NCBI RefSeq assembly: GCF_001668725.1
Contig: NZ_LZKL01000037.1
Location: 105,099-169,098 of the forward strand
Source of the DNA: Mycobacterium sp. E787
Lineage (GTDB): Bacteria; Actinomycetota; Actinomycetes; Mycobacteriales; Mycobacteriaceae
DNA: 64,000 nt
Reading direction: 5' to 3'
Below are positions 19,575 through 28,112 of this stretch, piece after piece. The position numbers and the translations under genes are program-made. The notes beneath the pieces are model-generated. The model was not told the origin of the DNA. It did not search any database and saw nothing but the letters and a program-made list of their open reading frames with translations. Numbering within the stretch: position 1 is the stretch's first letter; each line of letters opens with the position of its first letter.

Positions 19575-21110
19575 GTGACCGTCGCTGGAGCCGAAGCACC
19601 CGAGCAGGACCTGAATTCCCCCCGCGAAGAGTGCGGCGTATTCGGGGTGTGGGCCCCCGGCGAGGAAGTCGCCAAGCTCACCTATTACGGCCTGTACGCG
19701 TTGCAGCATCGTGGGCAGGAAGCCGCGGGTATCGCCGTCGCCGACGGATCCCAGGTGCTGGTCTTCAAGGACCTCGGCCTGGTCAGCCAGGTTTTCGACG
19801 AGCAAACGCTGGCCGCGATGCAGGGCCACGTCGCGATCGGCCATTGCCGCTATTCCACCACCGGCGACACGACATGGGAAAACGCGCAGCCGGTGTTCCG
19901 CAACACCGCGGCCGGCACCGGAGTCGCGTTGGGGCACAACGGGAATCTGGTCAACACCGCCGAACTTGCCGCCCGCGCCCGCGACGCCGGCCTGATCGGC
20001 ACCCGATGCCCGGCCCCGGCGACCACCGACTCCGACATTCTCGGCGCCCTGCTGGCCCACGGCGCGGCCGATTCCACGCTGGAGCGGGCGGCGCTGGAAC
20101 TGCTGCCGACCGTGCGCGGGGCGTTCTGCCTGACGTTCATGGACGAAAACACGCTGTATGCCTGCCGCGACCCCTACGGGGTGCGGCCGCTCTGCCTGGG
20201 ACGGCTCGATCGTGGCTGGGTGGTGGCCTCCGAAACCGCGGCGCTCGACATCGTCGGCGCCTCGTTCGTGCGCGACATCGAACCGGGCGAGCTGCTCGCC
20301 ATCGATGCCGACGGCGTGCGCTCGACGCGTTTCGCCAACCCCGAGCCCAAGGGCTGCGTCTTCGAATACGTCTATCTGGCGCGGCCGGACAGCACGATCG
20401 CGGGCCGGTCGGTGCACGCCACCCGGGTCGAGATCGGTCGGCGGCTGGCGCGCGAAAGCCCCGTCGAAGCCGACCTGGTGATCGGCGTGCCCGAATCGGG
20501 TACCCCGGCCGCCGTCGGATACGCGCAGGAGTCCGGCATCCCCTACGGGCAGGGCCTGATGAAGAACGCCTACGTGGGGCGCACCTTCATCCAGCCGTCG
20601 CAGACCATCCGCCAGCTCGGCATCCGGCTGAAGCTCAACCCGCTCAAAGAGGTGATCCGCGGCAAGCGGCTGATCGTCGTGGACGATTCGATCGTGCGCG
20701 GAAACACGCAGCGGGCCCTGTTGCGGATGCTGCGCGAAGCGGGCGCCCTCGAGGTGCACGTGCGCATCGCCTCGCCGCCGGTGAAGTGGCCGTGCTTCTA
20801 CGGCATCGACTTCCCGTCGCCGGCCGAGTTGATCGCCAACGCCGTCGAGGACAAAGAGGAGATGCTCGAGGCGGTGCGGCATGCCATCGGGGCCGACACG
20901 CTCGGCTACGTGTCGCTGCGCGGTCTGGTCGCGGCCTCCGAGCAGCCCGCGTCGCGGCTGTGCACGGCCTGCTTCGACGGCAAGTACCCGATCGAGCTGC
21001 CCGGCGAAAGCGCGCTGGGCAAGAACGTCATCGAGCACATGCTCGCCAACGCCGCGCGCGGAGCCGCGCTCGACGACCTGACGCCCGACGAAGTGCCCGT
21101 CGTGCGCTGA
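19575..21110 (+). CDS. purF: Amidophosphoribosyltransferase PurF
   Basis: The 511-residue enzyme makes 5-phosphoribosylamine from PRPP and glutamine, the first committed step of purine synthesis. The glutaminase domain starts with nucleophile Cys20 in EECGVFG; the first 19 residues are a propeptide to be cleaved. The PRTase domain has the PRPP loop LIVVDDSIVRGNT, and cysteines in CVFEYVY, CFYG and LCTACF fit the 4Fe-4S cluster of the B. subtilis-type enzyme. The GTG at 19575 follows AGGGAG. purM comes 95 bases later. Confidence 0.97.
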   Translation: MTVAGAEAPEQDLNSPREECGVFGVWAPGEEVAKLTYYGLYALQHRGQEAAGIAVADGSQVLVFKDLGLVSQVFDEQTLAAMQGHVAIGHCRYSTTGDTTWENAQPVFRNTAAGTGVALGHNGNLVNTAELAARARDAGLIGTRCPAPATTDSDILGALLAHGAADSTLERAALELLPTVRGAFCLTFMDENTLYACRDPYGVRPLCLGRLDRGWVVASETAALDIVGASFVRDIEPGELLAIDADGVRSTRFANPEPKGCVFEYVYLARPDSTIAGRSVHATRVEIGRRLARESPVEADLVIGVPESGTPAAVGYAQESGIPYGQGLMKNAYVGRTFIQPSQTIRQLGIRLKLNPLKEVIRGKRLIVVDDSIVRGNTQRALLRMLREAGALEVHVRIASPPVKWPCFYGIDFPSPAELIANAVEDKEEMLEAVRHAIGADTLGYVSLRGLVAASEQPASRLCTACFDGKYPIELPGESALGKNVIEHMLANAARGAALDDLTPDEVPVVR

Positions 21111-21142
21111 CCCGATGGGTTCGCGTTGCTTCAAAGACGTTT

Positions 21143-21175
21143 GATACCGGCTTCGATACCGGCTTCGATACCGGC
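21143..21175 (+). repeat. Short tandem repeat between purF and purM
   Basis: The 12-base unit GATACCGGCTTC occurs twice in full and a third time in part in the purF-purM gap. It lies in the leader of purM, about 30-60 bases before the start codon. It could be replication slippage, and copy number may vary between strains. Confidence 0.8.
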
Positions 21176-21205
21176 GTAGTGCGCCGCCCGGTAGCCTTTA
21201 TCGCG

Positions 21206-22300
<1,095 letters not shown>

Positions 22301-22323
22301 CGGCCCGCAACGAACCACTGCCT

Positions 22324-22340
22324 CGATGCTGGGCGCATCG
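22324..22340 (+). terminator. Small hairpin after purM
   Basis: CGATGC and GCATCG flank a 5-base loop. It precedes a larger hairpin with the same core sequence; the two may have arisen by duplication. There is no U-run, typical of mycobacterial hairpins. Confidence 0.45.
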
Positions 22341-22364
22341 GTCCGAAACGAACCCCGAAACGAA

Positions 22365-22397
22365 CACTGTGCCGATGCTCAGCGCATCGGCACAGTG
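22365..22397. terminator. Bidirectional hairpin terminator between purM and DUF3073 gene
   Basis: A perfect 14-bp stem (CACTGTGCCGATGC with its complement) and a 5-base loop lie 65 bases past purM and 10 bases past the convergent DUF3073 gene. The stability and position between converging genes support termination on both strands. Confidence 0.75.
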
Positions 22398-22406
22398 GTT
22401 GAAAAC

Positions 22407-22601
22407 CTAGCGACGCCAGTCGTCGTTTTCGTCCCAAGAATTGTCTGGGCCTGGACCGTCCGAGTCGTCCAGGTCGCTGGATTCGTCGGCGCCCGTTCCT
22501 GACAGCTCGCGCTGAAGCCGCTGGAAGTCGGTCTGCGGGGAACTGTATTTGAGTTCTCGAGCAACCTTGGTCTGCTTTGCCTTCGCCCGGCCGCGGCCCA
22601 T
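22407..22601 (-). CDS. DUF3073 small basic-acidic protein (Rv0810c type)
   Basis: A 64-residue protein, the counterpart of Rv0810c. The N-terminus is basic (MGRGRAKAKQTKVARELKYS), the middle carries the family's SPQTDFQRLQREL, and the C-terminus is acidic (DESSDLDDSDG, ending DENDDWRR). DUF3073 proteins occur across actinobacteria and have no known role; the charge split suggests a nucleic-acid or protein binder. The gene converges on purM. Confidence 0.87.
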   Translation of the reverse strand: MGRGRAKAKQTKVARELKYSSPQTDFQRLQRELSGTGADESSDLDDSDGPGPDNSWDENDDWRR

Positions 22602-22748
22602 GGGGGGACCCCCTCGCGCAATAACGGAGCGGCCTAACGAGTAGGCGGCTCCGATCTCTTGGTGTCGTTATTGTCCTGCCGACAGTTTACCGTGCCGCAT
22701 GGCCGGGTGTCGGCGACCCCTGCCCGCTGTGGCGGACTTCATCGACGA

Positions 22749-23846
22749 TTATCTCGCACCGCCCCGCAACCGTTCAACGGCCAACCGCCCCGCGCCGACG
22801 TGTTCGGTGGCGGGCAGGAAATCGGTGTCGATCACCGCGGCGACCGCGGCCTCGGGACCCGTCGTCAACGGGGTGTCCGCCGGGAGTCCGCGCTTGACCA
22901 GTGCCAGGGCCACCGGCCCGAGGTCCACATGCTCGACGACGGTTCCGAGGCGCCCGACCGCACGACCGGCGGCGAGCACCGCATCACCGGTCGAGGACCG
23001 CTCCACCGAGCCGTCGAGGTGCAGCAACACCAGCATCCGCGGCGGCTTGCCCAGGTTGTGCACCCGCGCGACGGTCTCCTGCCCGCGATAACAGCCCTTG
23101 TCCAGGTGGACGGCCCCCTCGCCTGGGCCACCGATCCAACCCACCTCGTGCGGGATCGTGCGCTCGTCGGTGTCGACGCCGAGTCGCGGGCGCAGCGCCG
23201 CCACCCGGTTGGCTTCATAGGCCCACACTCCGGCCGGGCGCAGGCCGGCCCGGGTCAGGCGGTCGCGCCAGGCCGCCGACTCGCCCCGGGGCACCACCAG
23301 GTCCAGTTCGACCTGGGCCGCGGGGGTGGCGGGCATCCGGCGCGCAAAGCCGCCGCCGGGGACCGGGATCGCGGTCGCCTCGGCGGGCAGGGCGTCCAGG
23401 CCGAGCGCGGCGAGCACCGCCGGGTCGGCCAACCGCGGACCCAGCAGCGACAGCACCGCCATGTCGGCGGCGGCCGGGGTGACCTCGGACCAGAAGACCA
23501 TCTTGCGCAGGTAGTCCAGCAGCGGTTCGCCCCGCCAGCGCTCGGTGTCGAGGTAGGTGGTGCCGCCCAACTCGGTCTGGATCCAGTGGTCCTCGACGCG
23601 GCCCTGGCCGTCGAGGCTGAGGTTTTGCGTGCTGGCGCCCTGCGGCAGTTCGCTCACGTGTTGGGTGGAGATGCTGTGCAGCCAGGTCTGCCGGTCCTTA
23701 CCGGTCAGGGTGAGCACCGCGCGGTGCGAGCGGTCGACCACCACCGCCTCGGTCTCGGCCGCACGCTGCTCGCCCAGCGGATCGCCGTAATGCCAGATCG
23801 CCCCGGCGTCGGGTCCGGGATCGGGTGCGGGTACTGCGCGGGTCAC
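22749..23846 (-). CDS. YgfZ/GcvT-family folate-binding protein (Fe-S cluster repair)
   Basis: A 365-residue protein of the YgfZ family, counterpart of Rv0811c. The signature KGCYRGQE is present in LDKGCYRGQETVARVHN, with the conserved Cys, and the GcvT-like folate fold is recognisable by LTGKDRQTWLHS near residue 47. YgfZ proteins use tetrahydrofolate to help assemble or repair iron-sulfur clusters. It is divergent from the aminotransferase gene, 41 bases away. Confidence 0.92.
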   Translation of the reverse strand: MTRAVPAPDPGPDAGAIWHYGDPLGEQRAAETEAVVVDRSHRAVLTLTGKDRQTWLHSISTQHVSELPQGASTQNLSLDGQGRVEDHWIQTELGGTTYLDTERWRGEPLLDYLRKMVFWSEVTPAAADMAVLSLLGPRLADPAVLAALGLDALPAEATAIPVPGGGFARRMPATPAAQVELDLVVPRGESAAWRDRLTRAGLRPAGVWAYEANRVAALRPRLGVDTDERTIPHEVGWIGGPGEGAVHLDKGCYRGQETVARVHNLGKPPRMLVLLHLDGSVERSSTGDAVLAAGRAVGRLGTVVEHVDLGPVALALVKRGLPADTPLTTGPEAAVAAVIDTDFLPATEHVGAGRLAVERLRGGAR

Positions 23847-23887
23847 GCCTCAACTCTACGGACGGGCCGCGGCTAGGCTTACCGTCC

Positions 23888-24769
23888 ATGGCCGAGAAGG
23901 GTGTGATCGTCACGCTGGACGGCGCGACCCACCAGCCCGACACGCCACTGCTGCACGCCGACGACCTCGCCGCCGTCCGCGGCGACGGCATCTTCGAGAC
24001 GCTGCTGGTCCGCGACGGCAGGGCCTGCCTGGTGGAGTCGCATCTGCAGCGGCTGACCCACTCGGCCAAGCTGATGGACCTACCCGCGCCCGATCTGCCC
24101 AGCTGGCGGCACGCCATCGGGGAGGCGACGCGCCGGTGGGCCGCGGACACCGCCGACGAGGGCGCGATGCGCCTGATCTGCAGCCGCGGCCGCGAGAGCG
24201 GTTCGGGGCCGACCGCCTACGTGATGGTCAACCCCGTCCCCGAACGGGTGGCCGCGGTTCGCCGCGACGGGCTGTCGGCGATCACCCTCGATCGCGGGCT
24301 GCCGGCCGACGCCGCCGACACCATGCCGTGGCTGCTGGCCGGCGCCAAGACGCTCTCGTACGCGGTCAACATGGCCGCCCTGCGGCACGCCGCCCGGCAG
24401 GGCGCCGGCGACGTCATCTTCGTCAGCTCCGACGGCCACATCCTGGAAGGCCCGCGCTCGACGGTGGTGATCGCCAGCGATACCGGCGCCGACGGCAACC
24501 CGTGCCTGTTGACACCGCCGCCGTGGTACCCGATCCTGCGCGGCACCACGCAGCAGGCCCTCTTCGAGGTGGCCCGGGCCAAGGGCTACGACTGCGACTA
24601 TCGTGCGCTACGGGTCGCCGATCTGCAGGCGGCCCAAGGGATTTGGCTGATCTCGAGCATGACGCTGGCGGCCCGCGTGCACACGCTCGACGGCCGCCGA
24701 CTGCTCCGATCGCCGATCACCACCGAATTCGCCGAACTGGTCGACGCCGCGATCGTCAGCGATCGCTGA
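23888..24769 (+). CDS. Class IV aminotransferase / aminodeoxychorismate lyase-like (Rv0812)
   Basis: A 293-residue PLP enzyme of fold type IV, counterpart of Rv0812. RGDGIFETLLVRDG near residue 31 and the PLP-lysine in AGAKTLSYAVNMAA are visible, as is EGPRSTVVI. Family members are branched-chain or D-amino acid aminotransferases or 4-amino-4-deoxychorismate lyases (folate pathway); the M. tuberculosis protein has been linked to the lyase activity. The start at 23888 gives MAEKGVIVTLDG. Confidence 0.9.
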   Translation: MAEKGVIVTLDGATHQPDTPLLHADDLAAVRGDGIFETLLVRDGRACLVESHLQRLTHSAKLMDLPAPDLPSWRHAIGEATRRWAADTADEGAMRLICSRGRESGSGPTAYVMVNPVPERVAAVRRDGLSAITLDRGLPADAADTMPWLLAGAKTLSYAVNMAALRHAARQGAGDVIFVSSDGHILEGPRSTVVIASDTGADGNPCLLTPPPWYPILRGTTQQALFEVARAKGYDCDYRALRVADLQAAQGIWLISSMTLAARVHTLDGRRLLRSPITTEFAELVDAAIVSDR

Positions 24770-24819
24770 GCGCTGAATTCTGTTGTCGGCTCGCGAATCA
24801 GCCGGTACGGTCGGCGGTA

Positions 24820-24941
24820 CACAAGGAAGGAGGTGGTCCGCGAAATTGATAGCTTCATGGACATGTGAGGTGGCTACGCGCTAGCTGCACTGGCTCGGAA
24901 GAGCCGGCGTTCAACGCGCTGGCGAATCCCACGTAGCCACC
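24820..24941 (+). ncRNA. Structured intergenic element with perfect Shine-Dalgarno and possible 12-codon ORF
   Basis: AAGGAGGT (24827-24834) is fully complementary to the 16S 3' end. It is followed at 24846 by a TTG that would open a 12-codon ORF, reading MIASWTCEVATR, with stop TAG at 24882-24884. The start of the ORF's end overlaps a structured region: GGTGGCTACG (24869-24878) pairs perfectly with CGTAGCCACC (24932-24941), enclosing GGCTC-GGAA-GAGCC at 24892-24905. I see this as either a small regulatory RNA, a leader peptide or a riboswitch-like element. No downstream plus-strand gene is nearby, since the next gene is convergent, so it is most likely an independent transcript. Confidence 0.45.
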
Positions 24942-24942
24942 C

Positions 24943-24988
24943 GGCCCCCGAGTTCCGGTCTGTCCAACCGGACATTCGCTCGGGGGCC
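24943..24988 (+). terminator. Strong two-stem hairpin, probable terminator
   Basis: GGCCCCCGAG (24943-24952) pairs with CTCGGGGGCC (24979-24988), and an inner stem TCCGGT/ACCGGA stacks within it. It lies between the plus-strand element above and the convergent nitrobindin-like gene ending at 25019, so it probably ends both transcripts. Confidence 0.65.
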
Positions 24989-25018
24989 GCTCCATGTCAG
25001 GGGCCCCTGGGCGGGCCG

Positions 25019-25681
25019 CTATCCCGCGAATCGTGACAGCCGCGCCGAAAGATGGGGCACCAGGCCGCCGTCGGCGTCGACCCGCTCCTCGACGTAGGCC
25101 AGATCGCCGCCCTCGACGATCCCGTAGAGCCGCTTGGCGCCGCCGACCAGCAGGCCCGACCGGCTGCGGGCCAGGGCATCGGTCACCAGCTCCCACGACG
25201 ACTGCGTCCGGGGCCGCCCGTAGAACAGCTCGATGTAGCCGGCCGAATGGGCCAGCAACAATTCGATGGCCTGCGACTCGGTGGGATCGTCGTCGGGATC
25301 GCTGACGAAGCGCCAGAAGCCTGTCTCGCGGAGGCCGGGTTCGCGGTACCCTCCGGTCTCGTCGAGCCGCCAGGACCGAGCTTCCCAATTCAGATAGTCG
25401 CCACCGTCGTGCGAGACCACGATCTGCTGGCCGAACCGGTAGTCGCCGTCGGGCCCGCGGCCCTCGCCCTCGCCACGCCACACCCCGACGAGCGGCAGCA
25501 GGGCCAGCAGCGCGTCGTTGAGGTTGGCTCCTTCGCGCAGGTTCGCGGTGTCGGCGGGCACCGGCAAATCGTCGAAAGACGGGATGTTGCGGGAGGCGGT
25601 CACTTTGGCGCGTTCGGCGGCGGCCGCCACGGCGCGGTCACCGGAAGCGGCGGGACCGACCGGGCCCTCGTCGGACGTCAC
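25019..25681 (-). CDS. Nitrobindin-like FABP-fold heme protein (Rv0813c type)
   Basis: A 220-residue protein, counterpart of Rv0813c, whose structure is a ten-stranded beta-barrel of the fatty-acid-binding type. The signature [11 protein letters not shown] is at about residues 66-76 and the C-terminal sheet contains [21 protein letters not shown] (in pieces [20 protein letters not shown]). Related nitrobindins bind ferric heme through a C-terminal His (here in [10 protein letters not shown]) and react with NO or peroxynitrite. The GTG at 25681 overlaps the stop of the micro-ORF upstream (GTGA). It is the last gene of the sulfur operon. Confidence 0.9.
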   Translation of the reverse strand: MTSDEGPVGPAASGDRAVAAAAERAKVTASRNIPSFDDLPVPADTANLREGANLNDALLALLPLVGVWRGEGEGRGPDGDYRFGQQIVVSHDGGDYLNWEARSWRLDETGGYREPGLRETGFWRFVSDPDDDPTESQAIELLLAHSAGYIELFYGRPRTQSSWELVTDALARSRSGLLVGGAKRLYGIVEGGDLAYVEERVDADGGLVPHLSARLSRFAG

Positions 25682-25776
25682 GACTCGTCAGTGATGAGCC
25701 GGTAGAGGGTGTACAGCGCGAACCATGAGATGACCACGACCGCGACGACCAGCATGATCTCGAAAAACAGCACCAC
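25678..25776 (-). CDS. 32-residue membrane micro-protein coupled to the nitrobindin-like gene
   Basis: This ORF reads [20 protein letters not shown] then [12 protein letters not shown]. One hydrophobic helix covers residues 3-24, and the tail is polar. It starts at a GTG and its TGA overlaps the GTG of the next gene by four bases, the usual form of translational coupling. This supports real translation even though it is below normal ORF cut-offs. No function is known. It may anchor or regulate its neighbours in the sulfur operon, but that is inference. Confidence 0.65.
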   Translation of the reverse strand: MVLFFEIMLVVAVVVISWFALYTLYRLITDES

Positions 25777-25824
25777 GGGGACGAGTCTATTCGTCCCGCG
25801 GTCGGCCCGAGACCGGCCGGTGCG

Positions 25825-26127
25825 TCAGGCGATCTTGACGTCGACCTCGTGAATGCCCGCACCGGACGGCGCCACCACGGCGTCGCCGTTGCCGATCGGG
25901 GACAGCGCGCGCAGCGTCCAGGACCCGGGTGCGGCAAAGAACCGGAAGTCACCGGTGGCCGACGCGACCACCTCGGCCGTGAACTCGTCCGAGGAGTCCA
26001 GCAGGCGGACGAACGCGCCACCCACCGCCTGGCCGGCGCCGTCCACGACCCGGCCCGTGATCACCGTTTCCTTCTCCAGATCGACGCTGGCGGGCAACGT
26101 CAGTCCTTGCTTCGGTCCAGAGCACAT
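25825..26127 (-). CDS. sseC: SseC-type thiosulfate sulfurtransferase partner (Rv0814c/SseC2)
   Basis: A 100-residue DUF1416 protein matching M. tuberculosis SseC over its whole length, starting MCSGPKQGLTLPASVDLEK. It has an Ig/transthyretin-like (carboxypeptidase regulatory) fold: ITGRVVDGAGQAVGGAFVRL, then FRFFAAPGSWTLRALSP. The gene always follows cysA-type sulfurtransferase genes in mycobacteria; its role in sulfur transfer is unclear. One base separates it from the cysA2 stop. Confidence 0.93.
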   Translation of the reverse strand: MCSGPKQGLTLPASVDLEKETVITGRVVDGAGQAVGGAFVRLLDSSDEFTAEVVASATGDFRFFAAPGSWTLRALSPIGNGDAVVAPSGAGIHEVDVKIA

Positions 26128-26128
26128 A

Positions 26129-26962
26129 TCAGCTTCCCAACTCGATCGGGGCACCCACCAGGGAGCCGTATTCCGTCCAACTGCCGTCGTAGTTCTTGAC
26201 GTTTCGGTGGCCGAGTAATTCCCGCAGCACGAACCAGGTGTGCGACGAGCGTTCCCCGATCCGGCAGTACGCGATGGTCTCCTTCGTGCCGTCCAAGCCG
26301 GCGTCGGCGTACAGCTTGGCCAGCTCCTCGTCCGACTTGAAGGTGCCGTCCTCGTTCGCGGCCCTGCTCCACGGAACGTTGATCGCGCCCGGGACGTGCC
26401 CGGGCCGCTGGCTTTGCTCCTGCGGCAGATGCGCCGGCGCGAGGATCTTGCCCGAGAACTCGTCGGGGGAGCGCACGTCGACCAGGTTCTTGACGTTGAT
26501 CGCGGCGATGACCTCGTCGCGGAAGGCGCGGATGCTGTTGTCCGGCGGGGCCGCGGTGTAGGAGGTGGCCGGCCGGTTGACGGTGTCGGTGGACAACGGG
26601 CGCCCGTCCAGCTCCCACTTCTTGCGGCCGCCGTCGAGCAGCTTGACGTCGGCGTGACCGTACAGCTTGAAATACCAGTAGGCGTACGCGGCGAACCAGT
26701 TGTTGTTGCCGCCGTAGAGGACCACGGTGTCGTCGTTGGAGATGCCGCGGTCGGACAGCAGCTTGGAGAATTGCTGCGCGTCGACGAAGTCGCGCTTGAC
26801 GGGGTCCTGCAGATCGGTGCGCCAGTCGAGCTTGACCGCGCCGGCGATGTGGCCGGTGTCGTAAGCGCTGGCGTCCTCGTCCACTTCGACGAAGACGACG
26901 TTCGCGGCATCGAGATTGCTCTCGGCCCAGTCCGCGGAGACCAGGACGTCGGAGCGTGCCAT
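26129..26962 (-). CDS. cysA2: Thiosulfate sulfurtransferase (rhodanese) CysA2
   Basis: A 277-residue tandem rhodanese. The inactive N-terminal module ends near residue 140, and the active one has the catalytic Cys in the loop AYCRIGERSS at about 233. The enzyme moves sulfane sulfur from thiosulfate to cyanide or another acceptor. It matches Rv0815c. The gene order DUF4395, cysA2, sseC is the classic mycobacterial sulfur set and sits under the poly-cysteine leader ORF, so cysteine supply likely controls it. Confidence 0.96.
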   Translation of the reverse strand: MARSDVLVSADWAESNLDAANVVFVEVDEDASAYDTGHIAGAVKLDWRTDLQDPVKRDFVDAQQFSKLLSDRGISNDDTVVLYGGNNNWFAAYAYWYFKLYGHADVKLLDGGRKKWELDGRPLSTDTVNRPATSYTAAPPDNSIRAFRDEVIAAINVKNLVDVRSPDEFSGKILAPAHLPQEQSQRPGHVPGAINVPWSRAANEDGTFKSDEELAKLYADAGLDGTKETIAYCRIGERSSHTWFVLRELLGHRNVKNYDGSWTEYGSLVGAPIELGS

Positions 26963-26996
26963 GTTGGGTGTTCCTTTCGATTGCTTCTGAGGGAAG

Positions 26997-27461
26997 TTAT
27001 GCGGGAGTCGGTCGGAAGCGTGCGACCAACGGGTAGAGCTGGCAACCCAGGCAGATGCCGAAGGCGGCGTTCAGGAAGGCCGCCACCAGCGCGGCCGCGG
27101 TGGCGACGACGCCGACCACAAAGGCCCCGGCAGCGAATCCCGCGACGCCGGCGACCGCGAAGATCAGTCCGACGAGCTGGGCGAACTTCAGCGGCGCCAC
27201 CGGTTCGCGCTCCTTGACGGGTCCCAGCCGCGGCGCCACGGCGCGGGCGAACACCCGCCCGTAGGGGTGGCGGCGGGGACCGCCGATGGCGCCGACGGCG
27301 AAGATCACGGCTTGCGCGCCGAGGATCACTGCGGCCGCCGCCGGGCTGGCGGCGGATACGGCAAGCGTGAGCACCAGGACCGCGGACGTGACCCAGGCGG
27401 CGAACCTGGGTCCGCGCACGTCGACGCGGTCGGGCAGGAGGGCGGTGTTGCTGCTCGGCAC
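26997..27461 (-). CDS. DUF4395 membrane protein with CxxC
   Basis: A 154-residue integral membrane protein of the DUF4395 family. It has about four hydrophobic helices (AAWVTSAVLVLTLAVSAA, AAAVILGAQAVIFAVGAIGG, FAQLVGLIFAVAGVAGFAAG, VVGVVATAAALVAAFLNAAF). The motif GPRRHPYGRVFARAVAPRLG lies in the cytosolic loop, and ICLGCQLYP at the C-terminus gives a CxxC. The family is often beside thiosulfate or thioredoxin-type genes, so a thiol or sulfur redox/transport role fits. The GTG at 27461 follows AGGAGTAG. It is the first full gene downstream of the poly-Cys leader. Confidence 0.88.
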   Translation of the reverse strand: MPSSNTALLPDRVDVRGPRFAAWVTSAVLVLTLAVSAASPAAAAVILGAQAVIFAVGAIGGPRRHPYGRVFARAVAPRLGPVKEREPVAPLKFAQLVGLIFAVAGVAGFAAGAFVVGVVATAAALVAAFLNAAFGICLGCQLYPLVARFRPTPA

Positions 27462-27565
27462 GGTACTACTCCTAGAAATCTGGCTGCGCGGAAGGGATTC
27501 AGGCACGCCTTGGGGGCCCGAGCAAGGCTCCGAAGTTGCTCCGAATGCGCGCAGAGCGCGGCTAT

Positions 27566-27655
27566 TCAGCAGCTACAGCGACAACAACAACCCGCGATGC
27601 GGCACAGATCGACTGCGCGGCGCTTGGTGAGCGTGGGCTCGAGGCGGGTTGACAC
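27566..27655 (-). CDS. Leaderless poly-cysteine upstream ORF (cysteine-responsive attenuator peptide)
   Basis: A 29-residue peptide, MSTRLEPTLTKRRAVDLCRI followed by AGCCCRCSC. Six cysteines crowd the last ten codons. The GTG start coincides with a predicted transcription start: a -10 box lies at 27662-27667, six bases upstream, so the mRNA would be leaderless. Ribosome stalling at the Cys codons when cysteine is scarce is the known mechanism for homologous peptides in M. smegmatis and M. tuberculosis, where it opens expression of the downstream sulfur genes. Here the next gene, DUF4395, begins 105 bases downstream. Confidence 0.85.
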   Translation of the reverse strand: MSTRLEPTLTKRRAVDLCRIAGCCCRCSC

Positions 27656-27661
27656 GCGGTC

Positions 27662-27667
27662 AGCTTA
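27662..27667 (-). promoter_or_regulatory. -10 element for the leaderless poly-Cys ORF
   Basis: Read on the minus strand the hexamer is TAAGCT, ending six bases before the GTG. This spacing places the +1 on the start codon, as in mycobacterial leaderless mRNAs. Confidence 0.65.
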
Positions 27668-27683
27668 CCCAATGACGTAGCGC

Positions 27684-28112
27684 TCAAGCCAACAGAGGCT
27701 GCAGGACCGAGCGCAGCTCGGCGGCCTTGGGCACGCCCGACGCCCGGTACCGCTGTCGCCCCTCGACGTCGAAGATCAACGTGGTGGGCAGCGACAGCAC
27801 CGAAAACCGCCGTGCCGTCCCCGGGTCGGCGTCCAGGTCGACCTCGAGGTGGGCGATGGGAGATCCCGGGGTGCCCATGTCCGCGCACACCTGACCGACC
27901 ACCCGGCGCACCCGATCGCAGGGCCCGCACCATGGGGCGCTGAAATGCACGATGGTCGGCCCGCTGCGAGAGAGCGCCAGGTCGGCGCCGGCTGGCCGCG
28001 CGTCCGGGTCGGGAGCAACTTCGCGGATCCTTCCGGACCTGCTTGTCAGCCACCAGCCTGCGACGGTCGCCACCAACAGGGCGGCGACGGTCGCGATGAG
28101 GACGGTCATCAT
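27684..28112 (-). CDS. thiX: Membrane-anchored thioredoxin ThiX
   Basis: A 142-residue thioredoxin-like protein, counterpart of Rv0816c. The first 22 residues form a membrane anchor (MMTVLIATVAALLVATVAGW), and the thioredoxin fold follows with WCGPC in SAPWCGPCDRV. The cis-proline of the fold is in SLPTTLIF. It may reduce disulfides in exported proteins or support cell-surface thiol balance. Its ATG overlaps the stop of the DUF2993 gene upstream. It ends 28 bases before the poly-Cys ORF promoter. Confidence 0.93.
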   Translation of the reverse strand: MMTVLIATVAALLVATVAGWWLTSRSGRIREVAPDPDARPAGADLALSRSGPTIVHFSAPWCGPCDRVRRVVGQVCADMGTPGSPIAHLEVDLDADPGTARRFSVLSLPTTLIFDVEGRQRYRASGVPKAAELRSVLQPLLA

